A stretch of 64,000 nt of DNA, taken from NCBI RefSeq assembly GCF_964275005.1, contig NC_092685.1:9449654-9513653 (forward strand). The letters are read 5' to 3'. Every line of letters starts with the position of its first letter. Within the stretch, counting starts at the first letter, position 1. Source of the DNA: Diadema setosum. Its lineage: Eukaryota > Echinodermata > Echinoidea > Diadematoida > Diadematidae. The position numbers and the translations under genes are program-made. Under the pieces are notes generated by a model. The model saw only the letters and a program-made list of their open reading frames with translations. It made no database searches and had not been told where the DNA came from. Positions 1 to 20,826 of this stretch are shown one piece after another.

Positions 1-184
1 CAATTCACAAAAGCTCAAACATCTTGCTACATACAAGTGCGTGTCACTTCTTTTTCAGAGCAGTCGATTTCAAAGTCAAGTACAAGTATGGTACTAGTTT
101 ATGCCTGCTCCAGATAATGATTGTAGATGATAATACTTATAATTATATTATTACATATATCATAGTTAAAGTGAAAACAAAGTT

Positions 185-412
185 CTGGTAAGGGCTTGAG
201 AACCCGTCTGGCACCATTTCATATTTGCTTGCAATATATCGAAAGAGTCTACAAAGAAACTTACCTGGCTGACGCGGTTTGGCGGAATGATGAGTCGTTT
301 TGGAGTATTTTGAGAAAAATAGTAAAAGTCGGTAGACCGACTTTTATTCCAGAAGGCTCCAGACTAACTTGGTCTCAGGGAAAACTCGACCCTATTTCAG
401 ACAATTTACACA
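185..412 (+). mobile_element. Partial copy of the 17.8-18.3 kb repeat
   Basis: Close similarity to 17,837-18,070 includes GAGAACCCGTCTGGCACCAT and TTATTCCAGAAGG. The open frame across it (196-501) is incidental because the homologous copy breaks it with A-runs and changes. It lies in the SEC23 intron downstream of exon 1166-1289. Confidence 0.7.
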
Positions 413-1102
413 CAGTTCGTGATCGCCATGTTCATCAGTACTCTATAATACTACGGGTACTAAACGAGTCCTTACTGAGCAGACAGGAAAGTGCGTGCTA
501 ATCCCTGTACAAAACAAATGGACAGCGCACGGTCCTCAAGCCTACTAGTATACGCACATCACGTCAGTTGCTGAGACGCGCGGTCTTTGAAGTTTTTGTT
601 GTTGTTTATCAAGCGTCTTTGATTGTTTTTAGAGGTGCTTGAGAGGCGCACACTAATTTTGTATGCGCGCCAAAGACGTTTTTGATGCGCGCGTTGTAAC
701 AACTCGGACCATTACTGCGAGTAGCCAGAACACTACAATGTAGTTTATACAGGCCGCTCCCATATGCATAGTACACCACACTGTACCGTACAATCCAGAG
801 GGACAACCAATACAACTCATCCCGCCGTCAAGCAAAGCGAGGCCGAGTTATCCCCGAGTCCGAGTCTAGCCTGACCCCGTTCGGGTAAGTTCTGAGACTG
901 AACGTTTTTTGGTTAATATTTCCCATTTTCGTCGTTCCCCATCGAATATCTTGTTATTACAGCGTTATTCCGCACATTTCCTAGGCATACGTTCACATTT
1001 TGGAGCAAAATTTGACAACTTTTGCAGGCATACCAGAACTTTTTGGGGGCTTTAATTATCATATATCAATTCATGGAATACCAGGGAATACTGCACTCAT
1101 TA

Positions 1103-10049
<8,947 letters not shown>

Positions 10050-10340
10050 TTAGCTGTCTGTGCACACAGTAGATTTCCACCACATGAAAATACAAGTTCC
10101 TTAGCGTTATTACATTTGACTGCTGCACAAAAAATACCAAGGTTTGACCTCCCGGTGCCAAAATTCGACTACCAGGGTACACGTAAACGCATAGGTTTTA
10201 CATTTAGCAGGCGGTCGAATTTTTGACGGTGTTATGGTCGAATCATGGGCAGCTTGCTTTAATTTGAAGCTAGTCGCTCACATTATGTGACATAATCAGG
10301 AAAGTGGGAGCTAAGAATCCATGTACAATATATCAAATTT

Positions 10341-10722
10341 AAAGGGATCGTATAGTTTTGGTTGAGACCTAATTTCAGGTTTCTAACATTTTTGGGTGAG
10401 ATAATGAGAAACCACTTATGAAATATGAAAGAGCATGTAATTCCACGAGGAATTCAACGTTTATTTGATGAAAATTGGTTTTGAAATGGCCGATATATCC
10501 AAAACAGAGCGATTCTAATAAAGTGTGGGACCCACATTTTATTACGGTCGCTTTGCTTTACTTTGTTTTTTGATGTTTCAGTCATTCCAAACCCGATTTT
10601 CATCATATAAACTTTGAATTCCTCTTAAAATGGTATGCTTTGTACTATTTCACAAGTGTTTTCTTGGTATCTCACAAAAAAAAATTAAAAGCCCAATTCT
10701 CATCACCACCAATAAAGCTCTT
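10341..10722. mobile_element. Foldback MITE, imperfect palindrome of ~380 bp
   Basis: The left half (from AAAGGGATCG through GTGAGATAATGAGAAACC and ATTTGATGAAAATTGG) reads as the approximate reverse complement of the right half (CCGATTTTCATCATATAAA ... TTGGTATCTCAC). The symmetry centre is GTGGGACCCAC near 10,540. Arms are ~155-180 nt and moderately diverged. The element lies upstream of the first SEC23 coding exon, possibly within a 5'UTR intron. It would fold into a long hairpin if transcribed. Confidence 0.75.
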
Positions 10723-10739
10723 GTCTACTGTAAATTTAC

Positions 10740-12160
10740 CATCCTTACATCCAGAAGTCAGTTGAGAAATGGAAGTGTGCATTTATGTGCATAAGTTTGT
10801 TATCTACAGTATGTCTATCAGTCTGTTAGCTGTTTGTCTGTGTTTGTGTGCGCTCTAGTTAGTCTAGGGTCTAAGAACTGCATTTGTTGACTGACTTCAT
10901 TCAATTCAATTTCAAGTTCCCATGCGCATGCATGGCCACATATTATTTGTACAATGATTTGTAGCTCCTGATTATTTGAAAGATGGTCATTAATTTTAGG
11001 TGGCTGACTTCAATTTTAGAGGTGCAGACAGCATGCATTTGATTGCTTGTGAACAAGACTTAATAATAGAAAGACTGAGTTTAGAGCGACGACATGAATG
11101 AATGCCTAGCTACGTACATCACTATTTTTTGTTTGTTCTTCCCTACTTACAGGCAACAATCTATTTGGTTCAAATTCATGCTAGTGTACCGAATCGACCT
11201 ATCTATACGCATACGCATAGTGAGTAACGACTAGGTCTAAATAAGAACGTTTACCTTGTTACTCTCACAATCCACATAGACCTACTCCACACAGGTATAT
11301 TTTTAGTATACTTGGGTGACCCGCACCTCGTCATAGTTAATGTTTATGCATATTTAAATCACATTTCGTCACTGAAATTCTATGAAATCCCACTCACATA
11401 CAAGAAAAATGCTGAAGATTCCAACAGAATCACAAGTCACTCTCGCTCTCTGTCTCTGCGGGTTGTCAGGTCAAGTCGATACTTACATGAAAAAAGACAC
11501 GTGGGACTATCAAAATCAAATAATCACGTACAAGATGCCGGCAGTATTAGTAATCGGAAACGCTTTTACTATCTTCACATTATCAAGCAAGACAACGATA
11601 CGAATGGTAAAGCCATAGCACACAATTCATAAATATAAATTATTTACAAATTCATCTTAACCCCAAAGTTAAACACATTATTACCTCCACAATAGAAGAT
11701 GTACAGGAAAGTGCCACGTAAGTCGCACAACGGCGGTGGGTGTACCGAATCGAATGTTCAAATGGTGTACACACGTACGACGTACATGCTAGTATACGAG
11801 TAGCTAGAACCTGAAGCATGCATTGCATCCGCATGCAATCGAATCGTTGTCGTTTGACGACGTTGGTATGATTTCGTTGTCCGCTTTTACATGCACACAC
11901 TGCGGCTAAAGGTTGACGTGGCTTATCGGTGATAGGTGATGGTGATACAACGCGAAGTTTGTAACTGATAGTCTCATTTCAAGCTCCTCGTCTCGCTGGT
12001 GTACAACACAAAAGTAATCTCGCGGTGTGGTTCGGTGTTTTAGGGGCCGTAATGTTTTACAGAAATCAGTTGATGCACATCCAGATTCAAAATTTAGGAC
12101 AGTAAACACTGGAGTACACAACAAAAATATTTAGTAGTATGCTAACGGAGTAGTATAGCA
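10740..12160. other. Upstream flank of SEC23, no gene recognised
   Basis: No conserved protein is seen. This flank probably contains the SEC23 promoter and a 5'UTR exon: minus-strand donor-like GTAAGT sequences occur near 11,148 and 11,481, and the 11,700-12,100 part is comparatively CpG-rich. I could not choose among them. Short open frames here look random. Confidence 0.4.
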
Positions 12161-12169
12161 GGGCCAGCG

Positions 12170-13050
12170 GAACCAGGGCGGGGGGTGGGGGTGGGCTCGG
12201 GCCCCCACTTTTTTTTTTTTTTTTTTTTTGCACCCCGTACATATAGGAATAGGGTGTCACCAATTTGGCCCCACTTTTTTTTTCTGTCTTTTTTTACTCC
12301 GGAAGGCGTTTTTTTCTTTCTGTTTTTGTTTTTGTTTTTGCTTGTTTATTCATGAAACCCGGAAGTGCCCCCCCCCCCACTTTCGACGCCGGCCATTATT
12401 CCCAGGTACTCCTATTTTTCTAAATAAGAACTCCCGTTATGCGTCATTCCATGCTTCGTGTTCATCACTCCGTGTTCCTGTAAGCACAGGCCATAATACG
12501 ACGATCACTTCCTCCATGAGTAGTGACCTGTTTGGGTTTTTATGTAGGATGCGCATGTATACATGTCTCCTTTTTTTTTCTTCAAAAATCCCCTATCTAA
12601 GTGATTTTCACCTGCCTCTGGACAGCGGCGTAGGGCCAGGCTTTGATCTCGGGGTGGGGATACGGGGTGGGGATACCGGAGTGGGGTGGGGGGGGGGGGC
12701 GGTGAGGAAGGGGGTCCCGCCGTGATACTTTTTTTTTTTTTTGCACTTTGATGTTGATAATGGTGCAATTTGGTGCATGTTTTGACATGATTTGTGTTTT
12801 CCCTCGACTAGAAACAGTTTCCCTGGTTTGATAAGGTCTATAGCAGTTTTGATATACACTTTGTAGGCCTATTACGGACTAACGGTATAATAACATGCCA
12901 AGGATATCATTTGAATAAATTTATAGTAGGCTACAGTTGTAGTCCTTTTTGTTCTTTTATTGTAATGAACACTTCGTGTGTTTAGCAATCAAAGAGCACT
13001 TGAACACGAGTTCCCATTGGTGGCGATGGGGGGGGGGGGCGTGACACGGA
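12170..13050. repeat. Homopolymer-rich degenerate repeat tract
   Basis: Long T, G and C runs alternate with diverged copies of the GGCGTAGCCAGG family. A GCGGCGTAGGGCCAGG motif lies at 12,621. An inverse-orientation copy of the array unit core (TTGATGTTGATAATGGTGCA) lies near 12,748. Open frames across this tract encode only Pro/Gly/Ser-rich low-complexity peptides and are not genes. Confidence 0.6.
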
Positions 13051-16000
13051 AGCACTGGCGTAGCCAGGGGGGGGGGGGGGGGGCGATGGGGGCGGTCGCC
13101 CCCCCTAAGATTTGGACCGGGGATTTGGGAGGCGGAAAAAAAAAATGCGTGTATACTGTATGCATGCACATGAAGCCGGTCTCCTTTGCAACCTTTCATC
13201 AATAAGATATTTTTTTTGAATATTTCACTCAAAGTGTGCACCAAATCGTTGAATTTCAATTCAAAGTATGCAAAATCTCTCGTGCTTGGGAGGGGGTATC
13301 CCCCTCCCAAACCCTCCCCCTCTGTGCCTCTTTCCCTAGCTTAGTAGTACACTTTTTAGATTTACCAAAAATTATGAATAATTCTGAGTGCACAAGACTT
13401 ATCACTAGGTTCCCTCATGTATAAGGGGAATTTCCCCTTTTAATCGACCCTTTCCTCCCTCAGTCCCCCTCCCCATCATTTTTTTTTTTTTTTGTGTGTG
13501 TGATTTCCCAAATGTTGATTCCATCAAATATGCGTATACGAGATATCTCAATTTCAACCTTAAAAAGGCAAAAGCTCCATCGGAAGGGAAGGGTGGAGAT
13601 AACACTCGCCCACGCCTTCTCCCTGCTCGCACGCCCCTCCCCCCCCCTTCCGCCATGCATAGAAGTAGACTGTGGCTATACCCAGATCGCTTTATTTCAA
13701 TTCTAAAAATGGGGGAATCCCCCTTCCCCTAAGCTCTACCTCACTAGACTTTATATATACACACAGATGGTGCACATTCGGAATAAAAGCTAAATTCCGT
13801 GATTTTAACACTTCGATGAAAAATATTGCACCAAAAATTTGCACCAGATCGCTGAATTTCAGGTCTGAAAACGCAAAATCAACTTCGTGTGGGAGGGGAT
13901 ATGCCCCTATCTACACCCTCGTGTGCATGCTTTTTCTGTTTGATTGCTGAACAGACAGCGTTCATGATATTCAGCGTAAGAATAAATACAAGAAGATTAT
14001 TTAAATGATACCATTTTATAGGCAAATTGTTCGATAATCCCTAAAATATACTGCAACTTTAAACAAGTGGGACTGTTTCAACTCGTTAAAACACGCAAAA
14101 ACATGCATCAAATTGCACCATTTGCAACATCAAAATGCAAAAAGTTCTCACCGTGGGAGGGGGAACACCCCCCTTCCACACCCTCCCCTCCCCCTTCGCT
14201 CGCTCCGCTCGCTCGGGTTCAGTCGCGTTCATGATATACAGTGAAAAGAATTAATACAAGAAGACTATTTAAATGATACCATTTTATAGGCAAATTGTTC
14301 AATGATAATCTACATCAGAATATACTGCTACCTTAAACAAGTGTTACTGTTTCACGTCGATAAAACGCGCAAAAACATGCATCAAATTGCACCATTTGCA
14401 ACATCAAAATGCAAAAAGTTCTTACCGTGGGAGGGGGGACACCCCCCTCCCACACCCTCCCCTACCCCCTCGCTCGCTCCGCTCACTCGGGTTCAGTCGC
14501 GTTTATGATATTCAATGAAAAGAATTAATACAAGAAGATTATTTAAATGATACCATTTTATAGGCAAATTGTTCAATGATAATCTACATCAAAATATACT
14601 GCTACCTTAAACAAGTGTTACTGTTTCACGTCGATAAAACGCGCAAAAACATGCATCAAAATGCACCATTTGCAACATCAAAATGCAAAAAGTTCTTACA
14701 GTGGGAGGGGGGACACCCCCTCCCACACCCTCCCCTCCCCCTTCGCTCGGCCCGCTCGCTCGGGTTCAGTCGCGTTCATGATATTCAGTGAAAAGAATTA
14801 ATACAAGAAATGTATTTAAATGATACCATTTTATAGGCAAATTGTTCGATAATCCCTAAAATATATTGCAACTTTAAACAAGTGGGACTGTTTCAACTCG
14901 TTAAAACACGCAAAAACATGCATCAAATTGCACCATTTGCAACATCAAAATGCAAAAAGTTCTCATCGTGGGAGGGGGAACACCCCCCTTCAACACCCTC
15001 CCCTCCCCCTTCGCTCGGCCCGCTCGCTCGGGTTCAGTCGCGTTCATGATATTCAGTGAAAAGAATTAATACAAGAAGTGTATTTAAATGATACCATTTT
15101 ATAGGCAAATTGTTCGATAATCCCTAAAATATATTGCAACTTTAAACAAGTGGGACTGTTTCAACTCGTTAAAACACGCAAAAACATGCATCAAATTGCA
15201 CCATTTGCAACATCAAAATGCAAAAAGTTCTCATCGTGGGAGGGGGAACACCCCCCTCCAACACCCTCCCCTCCCCCTTCGCTCGGCCCGCTCGCTCGGG
15301 TTCAGTCGCGTTCATGATATTCAGTGAAAAGAATTAATACAAGAAGTGTATTTAAATGATACCATTTTATAGGCAAATTGTTCAATGATAATCTACATCA
15401 AAATATACTGCTACCTTAAACAAGACCAGTGTTACTGTTTCACGTCGATAAAACGCGCAAAAACATGCATCAAAATGCACCATTTGCAACATCAAAATGC
15501 AAAAAGTTCTTACAGTGGGAGGGGGGACACCCCCCTCCCACACCCTCCCCTCCCCCTTCGCTCGGCCCGCTCGCTCGGGTTCAGTCGCGTTCATGATATT
15601 CAGTGAAAAGAATTAATACAAGAAGTGTATTTAAATGATACCATTTTATAGGCAAATTGTTCGATAATCCCTAAAATATATTGCAACTTTAAACAAGTGG
15701 GACTGTTTCAACTCGTTAAAACACGCAAAAACATGCATCAAATTGCACCATTTGCAACATCAAAATGCAAAAAGTTCTCATCGTGGGAGGGGGAACACCC
15801 CCCTCCAACACCCTCCCCTCCCCCTTCGCTCGGCCCGCTCGCTCGGGTTCAGTCGCGTTCATGATATTCAGTGAAAAGAATTAATACAAGAAGTGTATTT
15901 AAATGATACCATTTTATAGGCAAATTGTTCAATGATAATCTACATCAAAATATACTGCTACCTTAAACAAGTGTTACTGTTTCACGTCGATAAAACGCGC

Positions 16001-16749
16001 AAAAACATGCATCAAATTGCACCATTTGCAACATCAAAATGCAAAAAGTTCTTACCGTGGGAGGGGGGACACCCCCCTCCCACACCCTCCCCTCTCCCCC
16101 CCCCCCCCCCTCGCTCGCTCCGTTCGCTCGGGTTCAGTCGCGTTCATGATATTCAGTGAAAAGAATTAATACAAGAAGTGTATTTAAATCATACCATTAT
16201 AGGCAAATTGTTCAATGATAATCTACATCAAAATATACTGCTACCTTAAACAAGTGGGACTGTTTCAACTCGTTAAAACACGCAGAAACATGCATCAAAT
16301 TGCACCATTTGCAACATCATAATGCAAAAAGTTCTCACCGTGGGAGGGGGGACACCCCCCCCCCCTCCCACACCCTCCCCTCCCACCTCGCTCGCTCCGC
16401 TCGCTCGGGTTCAGTCGCGTTCATGATATTCAGTGAAAAGAATCAATACAAGAAGTGTATTTAAATTATACCATTTTATAGGCAAATTGTTCAATAATAA
16501 TCTACATCAAAATAAACTGCTACCTTAAACAAGTGGGACTGTTTCACGTCGATAAAACGCGCAAAAACATGCATCAAATTGCACCATTTACAACATCAAA
16601 ATGCAAAAAGTTCTCACCGTCGGAGGGGGGACACCCCCCTCCCACACCCTCCCCCCCTCGCTCGCTCCGCTCGCTCGGGCTCGGTCGCTTCGCTCCCTCG
16701 CAGACTAACCGCCCCCCCCCTAAGATGAAATCCTGGCTACGCCGTTGCA
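13051..16749. mobile_element. Composite element bounded by inverted GGCGTAGCCAGG ends
   Basis: The left boundary reads GCACTGGCGTAGCCAGG (13,051) and the right boundary reads CCTGGCTACGCCGTTGCA (16,731), imperfect inverted copies of each other, each followed inward by G- or C-rich runs. Inside are diverged units at 13,240-13,930 with a recurrent GATCGCTGAATTTCA core and a CCCCTCCC block, then the regular ~270-bp array. No transposase is present. This fits a non-autonomous element with an internal tandem array; the class is uncertain. Confidence 0.5.
13955..16700. repeat. Tandem array, about 10 units of ~270 bp in two subtypes
   Basis: TTCATGATATTCAG recurs at about 13,961, 14,228, 14,501, 14,774, 15,041, 15,311, 15,588, 15,857, 16,143 and 16,418. 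Each unit contains ACATGCATCAAATTGCACC, a GGGAGGGGG/CCCCCTCCC inverted block, and GCTCGCTCGGGTTCAGTCGC. Two subtypes alternate. Type A has TTCAACTCGTTAAAACACGC and ATAATCCCTAAAATAT; type B has TTCACGTCGATAAAACGCGC and ATGATAATCTACATCA. The order is A B B A A B A B, followed by two hybrid units. Open frames along it are repeat translations. Confidence 0.95.
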
Positions 16750-16879
16750 CGGAAGGCGAACCAAACCCTAAAAAAGGAAAAAAAAAAGAGAAAAATAGCA
16801 TCAAACGAAGATATGCGCATCCCCCTCCCACACTTTAATTGCGTGACGATCTGATGCACACTTTTCAGTGGAGGAGTCA

Positions 16880-16916
16880 GGCGGGCACGCCCCCGCCCCC
16901 CCCCCCCCCCCCCCCC
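16880..16916. repeat. Poly-C tract
   Basis: A run of about 25 C residues with one interruption ends at GTGCCG, next to GTCTGACCATGGACCCTGGTCCATG, itself a short palindrome. Confidence 0.8.
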
Positions 16917-17030
16917 GTGCCGTTTAAAGAGAGTCTGACCATGGACCCTGGTCCATGCTCAGACGAAATGAAAACTTACCAAAAGGGGTAGTGAAAAATG
17001 GGCACTGACTGCGTATGAGCGCACTTTGGT

Positions 17031-17806
17031 GCACGCGAACGATTTGCGAAGGACGCAAATGGCCAAATCCAGCATTTGTATTTTAGTCTGCAAAAGATCG
17101 CCAAACGAACGCAGAGGTTCGGAAGCGGATGTCATTTTTACTTCGGCGAGAATTTCAAAAAGAATTTGAAATTTTTTGCGAACCTTTTCCGCACACTGAC
17201 GTGCGCAATGTTCGCAAAATCTTCATGATGTAACAAACCCCGAAACTTCGGAGAATGTCTCGCGTATAATGTCTCGCGAACGGCGAAGTTTTTCCGATCA
17301 TTTTACGACGTAACCACAAACTATTCGCGTACCTTTTGAGACTCTCACGAACGTGTAGCGCATGCTTTGTTTGTTTGTTTGTTTGTTTGTTTTTGGGGGA
17401 GGATGTATTATCTCTTTAAAGCTCTACGTTTACTACAAATCAAAATCGTACTGTAGCACACATCCACACATCAAACAACTGTATATTGACAACTATAATA
17501 GTAAAAGATAAAAAAGAGAAAACTTCAACTCAAGACAGCTATCATCTCCCCTTGGAAACATTCTCCCATGATTATTGAAAAAAAAAATGCGTCGTACGCA
17601 TTTCCGTCGCGTGTTCTTCGTGTACGTAACATGCTGTACTTTAGCACTATGGTATACACACGACATTCGCACATTAACGTCGTGAGAACTTCGCACAAAT
17701 TGCGCAAGAATGGTTTTCAGCTTCATTGTCGGAACACATTCGGAGAAAAACTTTTCCGAATGTTGGATTTTGCCATTCGCGTCCTTCGCAAATCGTTTGC
17801 GTGCTC
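17031..17806. mobile_element. TIR element of ~780 bp, non-coding
   Basis: GCACGCGAACGATTTGCGAA, continuing into GGACGCAAATGGCCAAATCC, at 17,031-17,070 is matched inversely at 17,765-17,806 (GGATTTTGCCATTCGCGTCC then TTCGCAAATCGTTTGCGTGC). More inverted similarity extends inward, including TTCGGAGAA- and ACGTAAC-type blocks. No ORF is conserved. It is probably a DNA-transposon derivative with ~45-bp or longer TIRs. A (GTTT)n run lies inside at 17,367-17,393. Confidence 0.7.
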
Positions 17807-17829
17807 CGTGTATAGGCCTAAAAGTAAAA

Positions 17830-18261
17830 ACATAGTTTTGGTAAGGGTTTGAGAACCCGTCTGGCACCATTTCATATTTGCTTGCAATAATAATATCGAA
17901 AGAATCTACCAAGAAACTTACCTGGCTGACGCGATATGCTGGGATGATGAGCTGTTTTGGAGTATTTCGAGATAAAAAAAAAAAAAAATAAGAGTCGGTA
18001 TACCTACTTTTATTCCAGAAGGAGCCAGACTAACTTGGTCTCAGGGAAAACTCGGCCCTATTTGAGACAATTTCCAGCTTAGGGTTTATGACGTAACAAA
18101 GGCTTCTATATTGGGAAATCGGGCGACTTTCAGCCCACAATGCTATAAGTACGTATGGGTGGAAATCATTGATATCTCTATGGAAGAACAAGATCAGTGG
18201 TGGACTTTAATGAGCTGCATGCTTGGAGGAGGTCTGCACTCTCAGAGTGCTTTATTTCTAG
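17830..18261 (+). mobile_element. Dispersed repeat copy ending in TTTCTAGTTTTG
   Basis: 17,837-18,070 matches 190-410 at the left end of the window (GAGAACCCGTCTGGCACCAT, CTTACCTGGCTGACGCG, AGACTAACTTGGTCTCAGGG). 18,075-18,261 matches 52,618-52,785 (GGGTTTATGACGTAACAAAG, GAAGAACAAGATCAGTGGTG, TCTGCACTCTCAGAGTGCTT). The copy ends with CTAG at 18,258. It appears to be one element family with partial copies at three sites. Confidence 0.7.
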
Positions 18262-18311
18262 TTTTGTAGTGCCTCCGCTTCACGGAATGCCTGGATCCGC
18301 CTCTGCTTTTT

Positions 18312-19196
18312 GTGGAATATTCAGAGAATTGTCATTTCCCAAAGTCTCCTAGACCGAGTAATGGGATCCGTGGGAGGGGGTATGCCTACCTCTCCCATAT
18401 GCGAAGAGAGCTTAGTTGCATTTTATTAGAACTGAAATTCAACGATCTGGCGCACACTTTTGGTCACATCTGGAAGTTTATGAGCTTTTATGGAGAGTGG
18501 AGGCCTCCGCAGGAGAAGAGTGGGGGAAAGGGGAGAAGGGCGGGGGAGGGGGTAAGCCCTATTTTCCCCACATCTCGAGAATTATTTGGGGGGTGGACAA
18601 AGCCCCCCCCCCCCCCCGACCAACGCCCCTGACAATCTTTATATCGTTTTCGATCAGTTGCTTGCAAGTTTACATCTTGTACAAAATGTAAACGTGACGT
18701 ATTTGACGTGTGCAGGGATATGAACACTCGCGTTTAAAAATTTGTATATATACCTATATAGCGTCTGTCATACACCCTTAATTATATAGTTTGAGCACCC
18801 GTCACTTTATTTCTTTTTTGATCCTGAAAAGAAAAAGGGGAAAGGATGTCAGTATATACAGATAGGCCTACTTAGGAGAGAGCGGGGGCTCGTGAAGTGG
18901 GACAAAAATAATTGTGATTTGATGAATTTTCTCGTGTAACTTTTTTGATATTTAGCATGGGGCAATCATGTCTCGGACCCGATGCTAGGCCACAGTCATG
19001 ATGGGTTGTTACTTATTAAAAAGTCTCATATTTTTGTGTTATTATTGATTAAGAAAAAAAAAAAAGACCCGAACGGGGTGAATTGGGCCACCCCCATGCA
19101 GGGAGATATGGGACATTGGCCGGGACATTGGTTGGGCACGAAGTGGGCAAAAGTTAGGCTAGAAAATATTACAAGCATAATATCATACAATGATAA

Positions 19197-19229
<33 letters not shown>

Positions 19230-19480
19230 GTAGGCCCTTCGATATGTGTGTGAGTGCGTCAATATTTATGCATGAAGAGTTTCATCGCAAATTGATCATC
19301 CATTATGGTCCATCCGGTAGGAAGAATAATTGTTGTTGTTGTTTTAAAGAACGAAAGGAGAGAGAGAGAGAGAAAATGGGGCCCTATACAAATAATTTGC
19401 CCCAGACAGCACTTAACATAAAACAAACATTATAAATCTTATAGAAATATAAACAAGAATATTAAATATATACCAAGTCT
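18312..19480. other. Intergenic, low-complexity; diverged GATCTGG repeat unit and (TG)n
   Basis: 18,416-18,480 holds a diverged unit (GAAATTCAACGATCTGGCGC ACACTTTTGG) related to the units at 13.2-13.9 kb and 26.6 kb. A TG microsatellite runs from 19,197 to 19,230. No gene is seen. Confidence 0.6.
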
Positions 19481-20185
19481 CCATACCCACGAGGGAGCTC
19501 ATATTGTCTCCACGAGGGAGCTCATACATAATATCTCCACAAAGGAGCTCATTAAAGGTAGGGGATACCTTTTACAGAACTCCTAAAATGCAGCTAAACA
19601 TTAGATGATATGAACCTCGGTGGACTTGTTTAGGCCACTGCTTAGAAATTTGGAAGTCAACAGTTATCTACAATTTGAATAATGCACAAAACTCAACTAC
19701 TAAGTAGTTCTGTGTGTCAGCCACACCCTGTTGCAGTCTTCTGTATTTTTTTTTTTATCTATAAACACAAATCTAAAAGTGTAAGAGCTGATGTAATAAC
19801 ATATAGAGTGTGTGGCAAGAATGTATATAGAAATGTTTGTAAGTTTTGATGAACTTTATTCACAAAATATACATGATGGACACACATGCAGTGCATGGGT
19901 CTGCAAAGGTAGCCTAGGTACTGGAATTTACGGTGAGCCCCGAAAAAAATTCAATTCAAAATCTAACGGTCAATAAAAATGTACTAAATGTTACCTTCCA
20001 CTTTCAATACTTTATGGGATTTTCTAAAATGATACTCTCTTCAACATACCACTGTGTTTATACAACTCTTCATTTAAGGCATGCAAATGGGATTCGCTAC
20101 CTAAAGTCCTTTAAGTCTCCACGAGGGAGCTCATAATGTCTCCATAAAGGAGCTCATTACGTCTCCACGAGGGAGCTCATTATGA
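19480..20185. repeat. Two clusters of a ~22-bp minisatellite flanking ~560 bp
   Basis: The unit GTCTCCACGAGGGAGCTCAT occurs about three times at 19,480-19,552 and three times at 20,115-20,182, in the same orientation, with variants such as CTCCACAAAGGAGCTC. Each unit is a small dyad (CTCC...GGAG) plus a SacI-type GAGCTC palindrome. The sequence between the clusters is non-coding. Confidence 0.8.
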
Positions 20186-20491
20186 TATTGATGAATACCT
20201 CAGAATAATTCATTTAAAGCTTCTGAAATTTAAAAGAAAATAATAAGAAAATCCATCAAATTGCGGATAACTTTGAATACAGGGAGAGTGGGACAGTAAC
20301 GATGTCCCAGTTTACCCAAGCACCTCAAATATTCAAAATAGCCGGCTAACATCACAATTGAGCTAGTTTTTGCAAAATCATTCGGCAAATTATTGGAACT
20401 CATAAGGCCTATCAATAGCATGCTAATTGTGCTTCTAAAACTAAACGAGGAATTGAGAAAGCACTTCGCACTGAATGCAAAAAAAAAAAAA

Positions 20492-20786
20492 CTAGAAATG
20501 TCGCTATGGCGACTGATGCCTCCGCCATAATGCATGATTCTCCCAATAGGCGTATAGTACAATGTCTTCACAATGTGTAATCCATGACAGTTTCACATAA
20601 CTGGCAAAATATTGAAATGACAGGTCTGTCAGAAATGTCTTGATCTGGGTTTGCTATAATTTTTTTAAGAGTGCAGGTACACATATTTGGGGAATTGAGA
20701 ATTTTTACTTGAATTCTGATGGACCTTTTTATTAGTTTAGGCATTGAGTAATTTCCAAGGTATGAAGAAAGAGTGTAATGATGGTA

Positions 20787-20826
<40 letters not shown>

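Noticed and set aside
196..501. 101-codon frame at left edge
   Set aside because: Part of a dispersed repeat whose other copy at 17.8 kb does not keep the frame.
12228..13171. Pro- and Gly-rich frames on both strands
   Set aside because: Translations of homopolymer and GGGGTGGGG tracts; no gene features.
13955..16700. CRISPR-like repeat spacing
   Set aside because: Whole ~270-bp units are repeated with no unique spacers, in a eukaryotic context.
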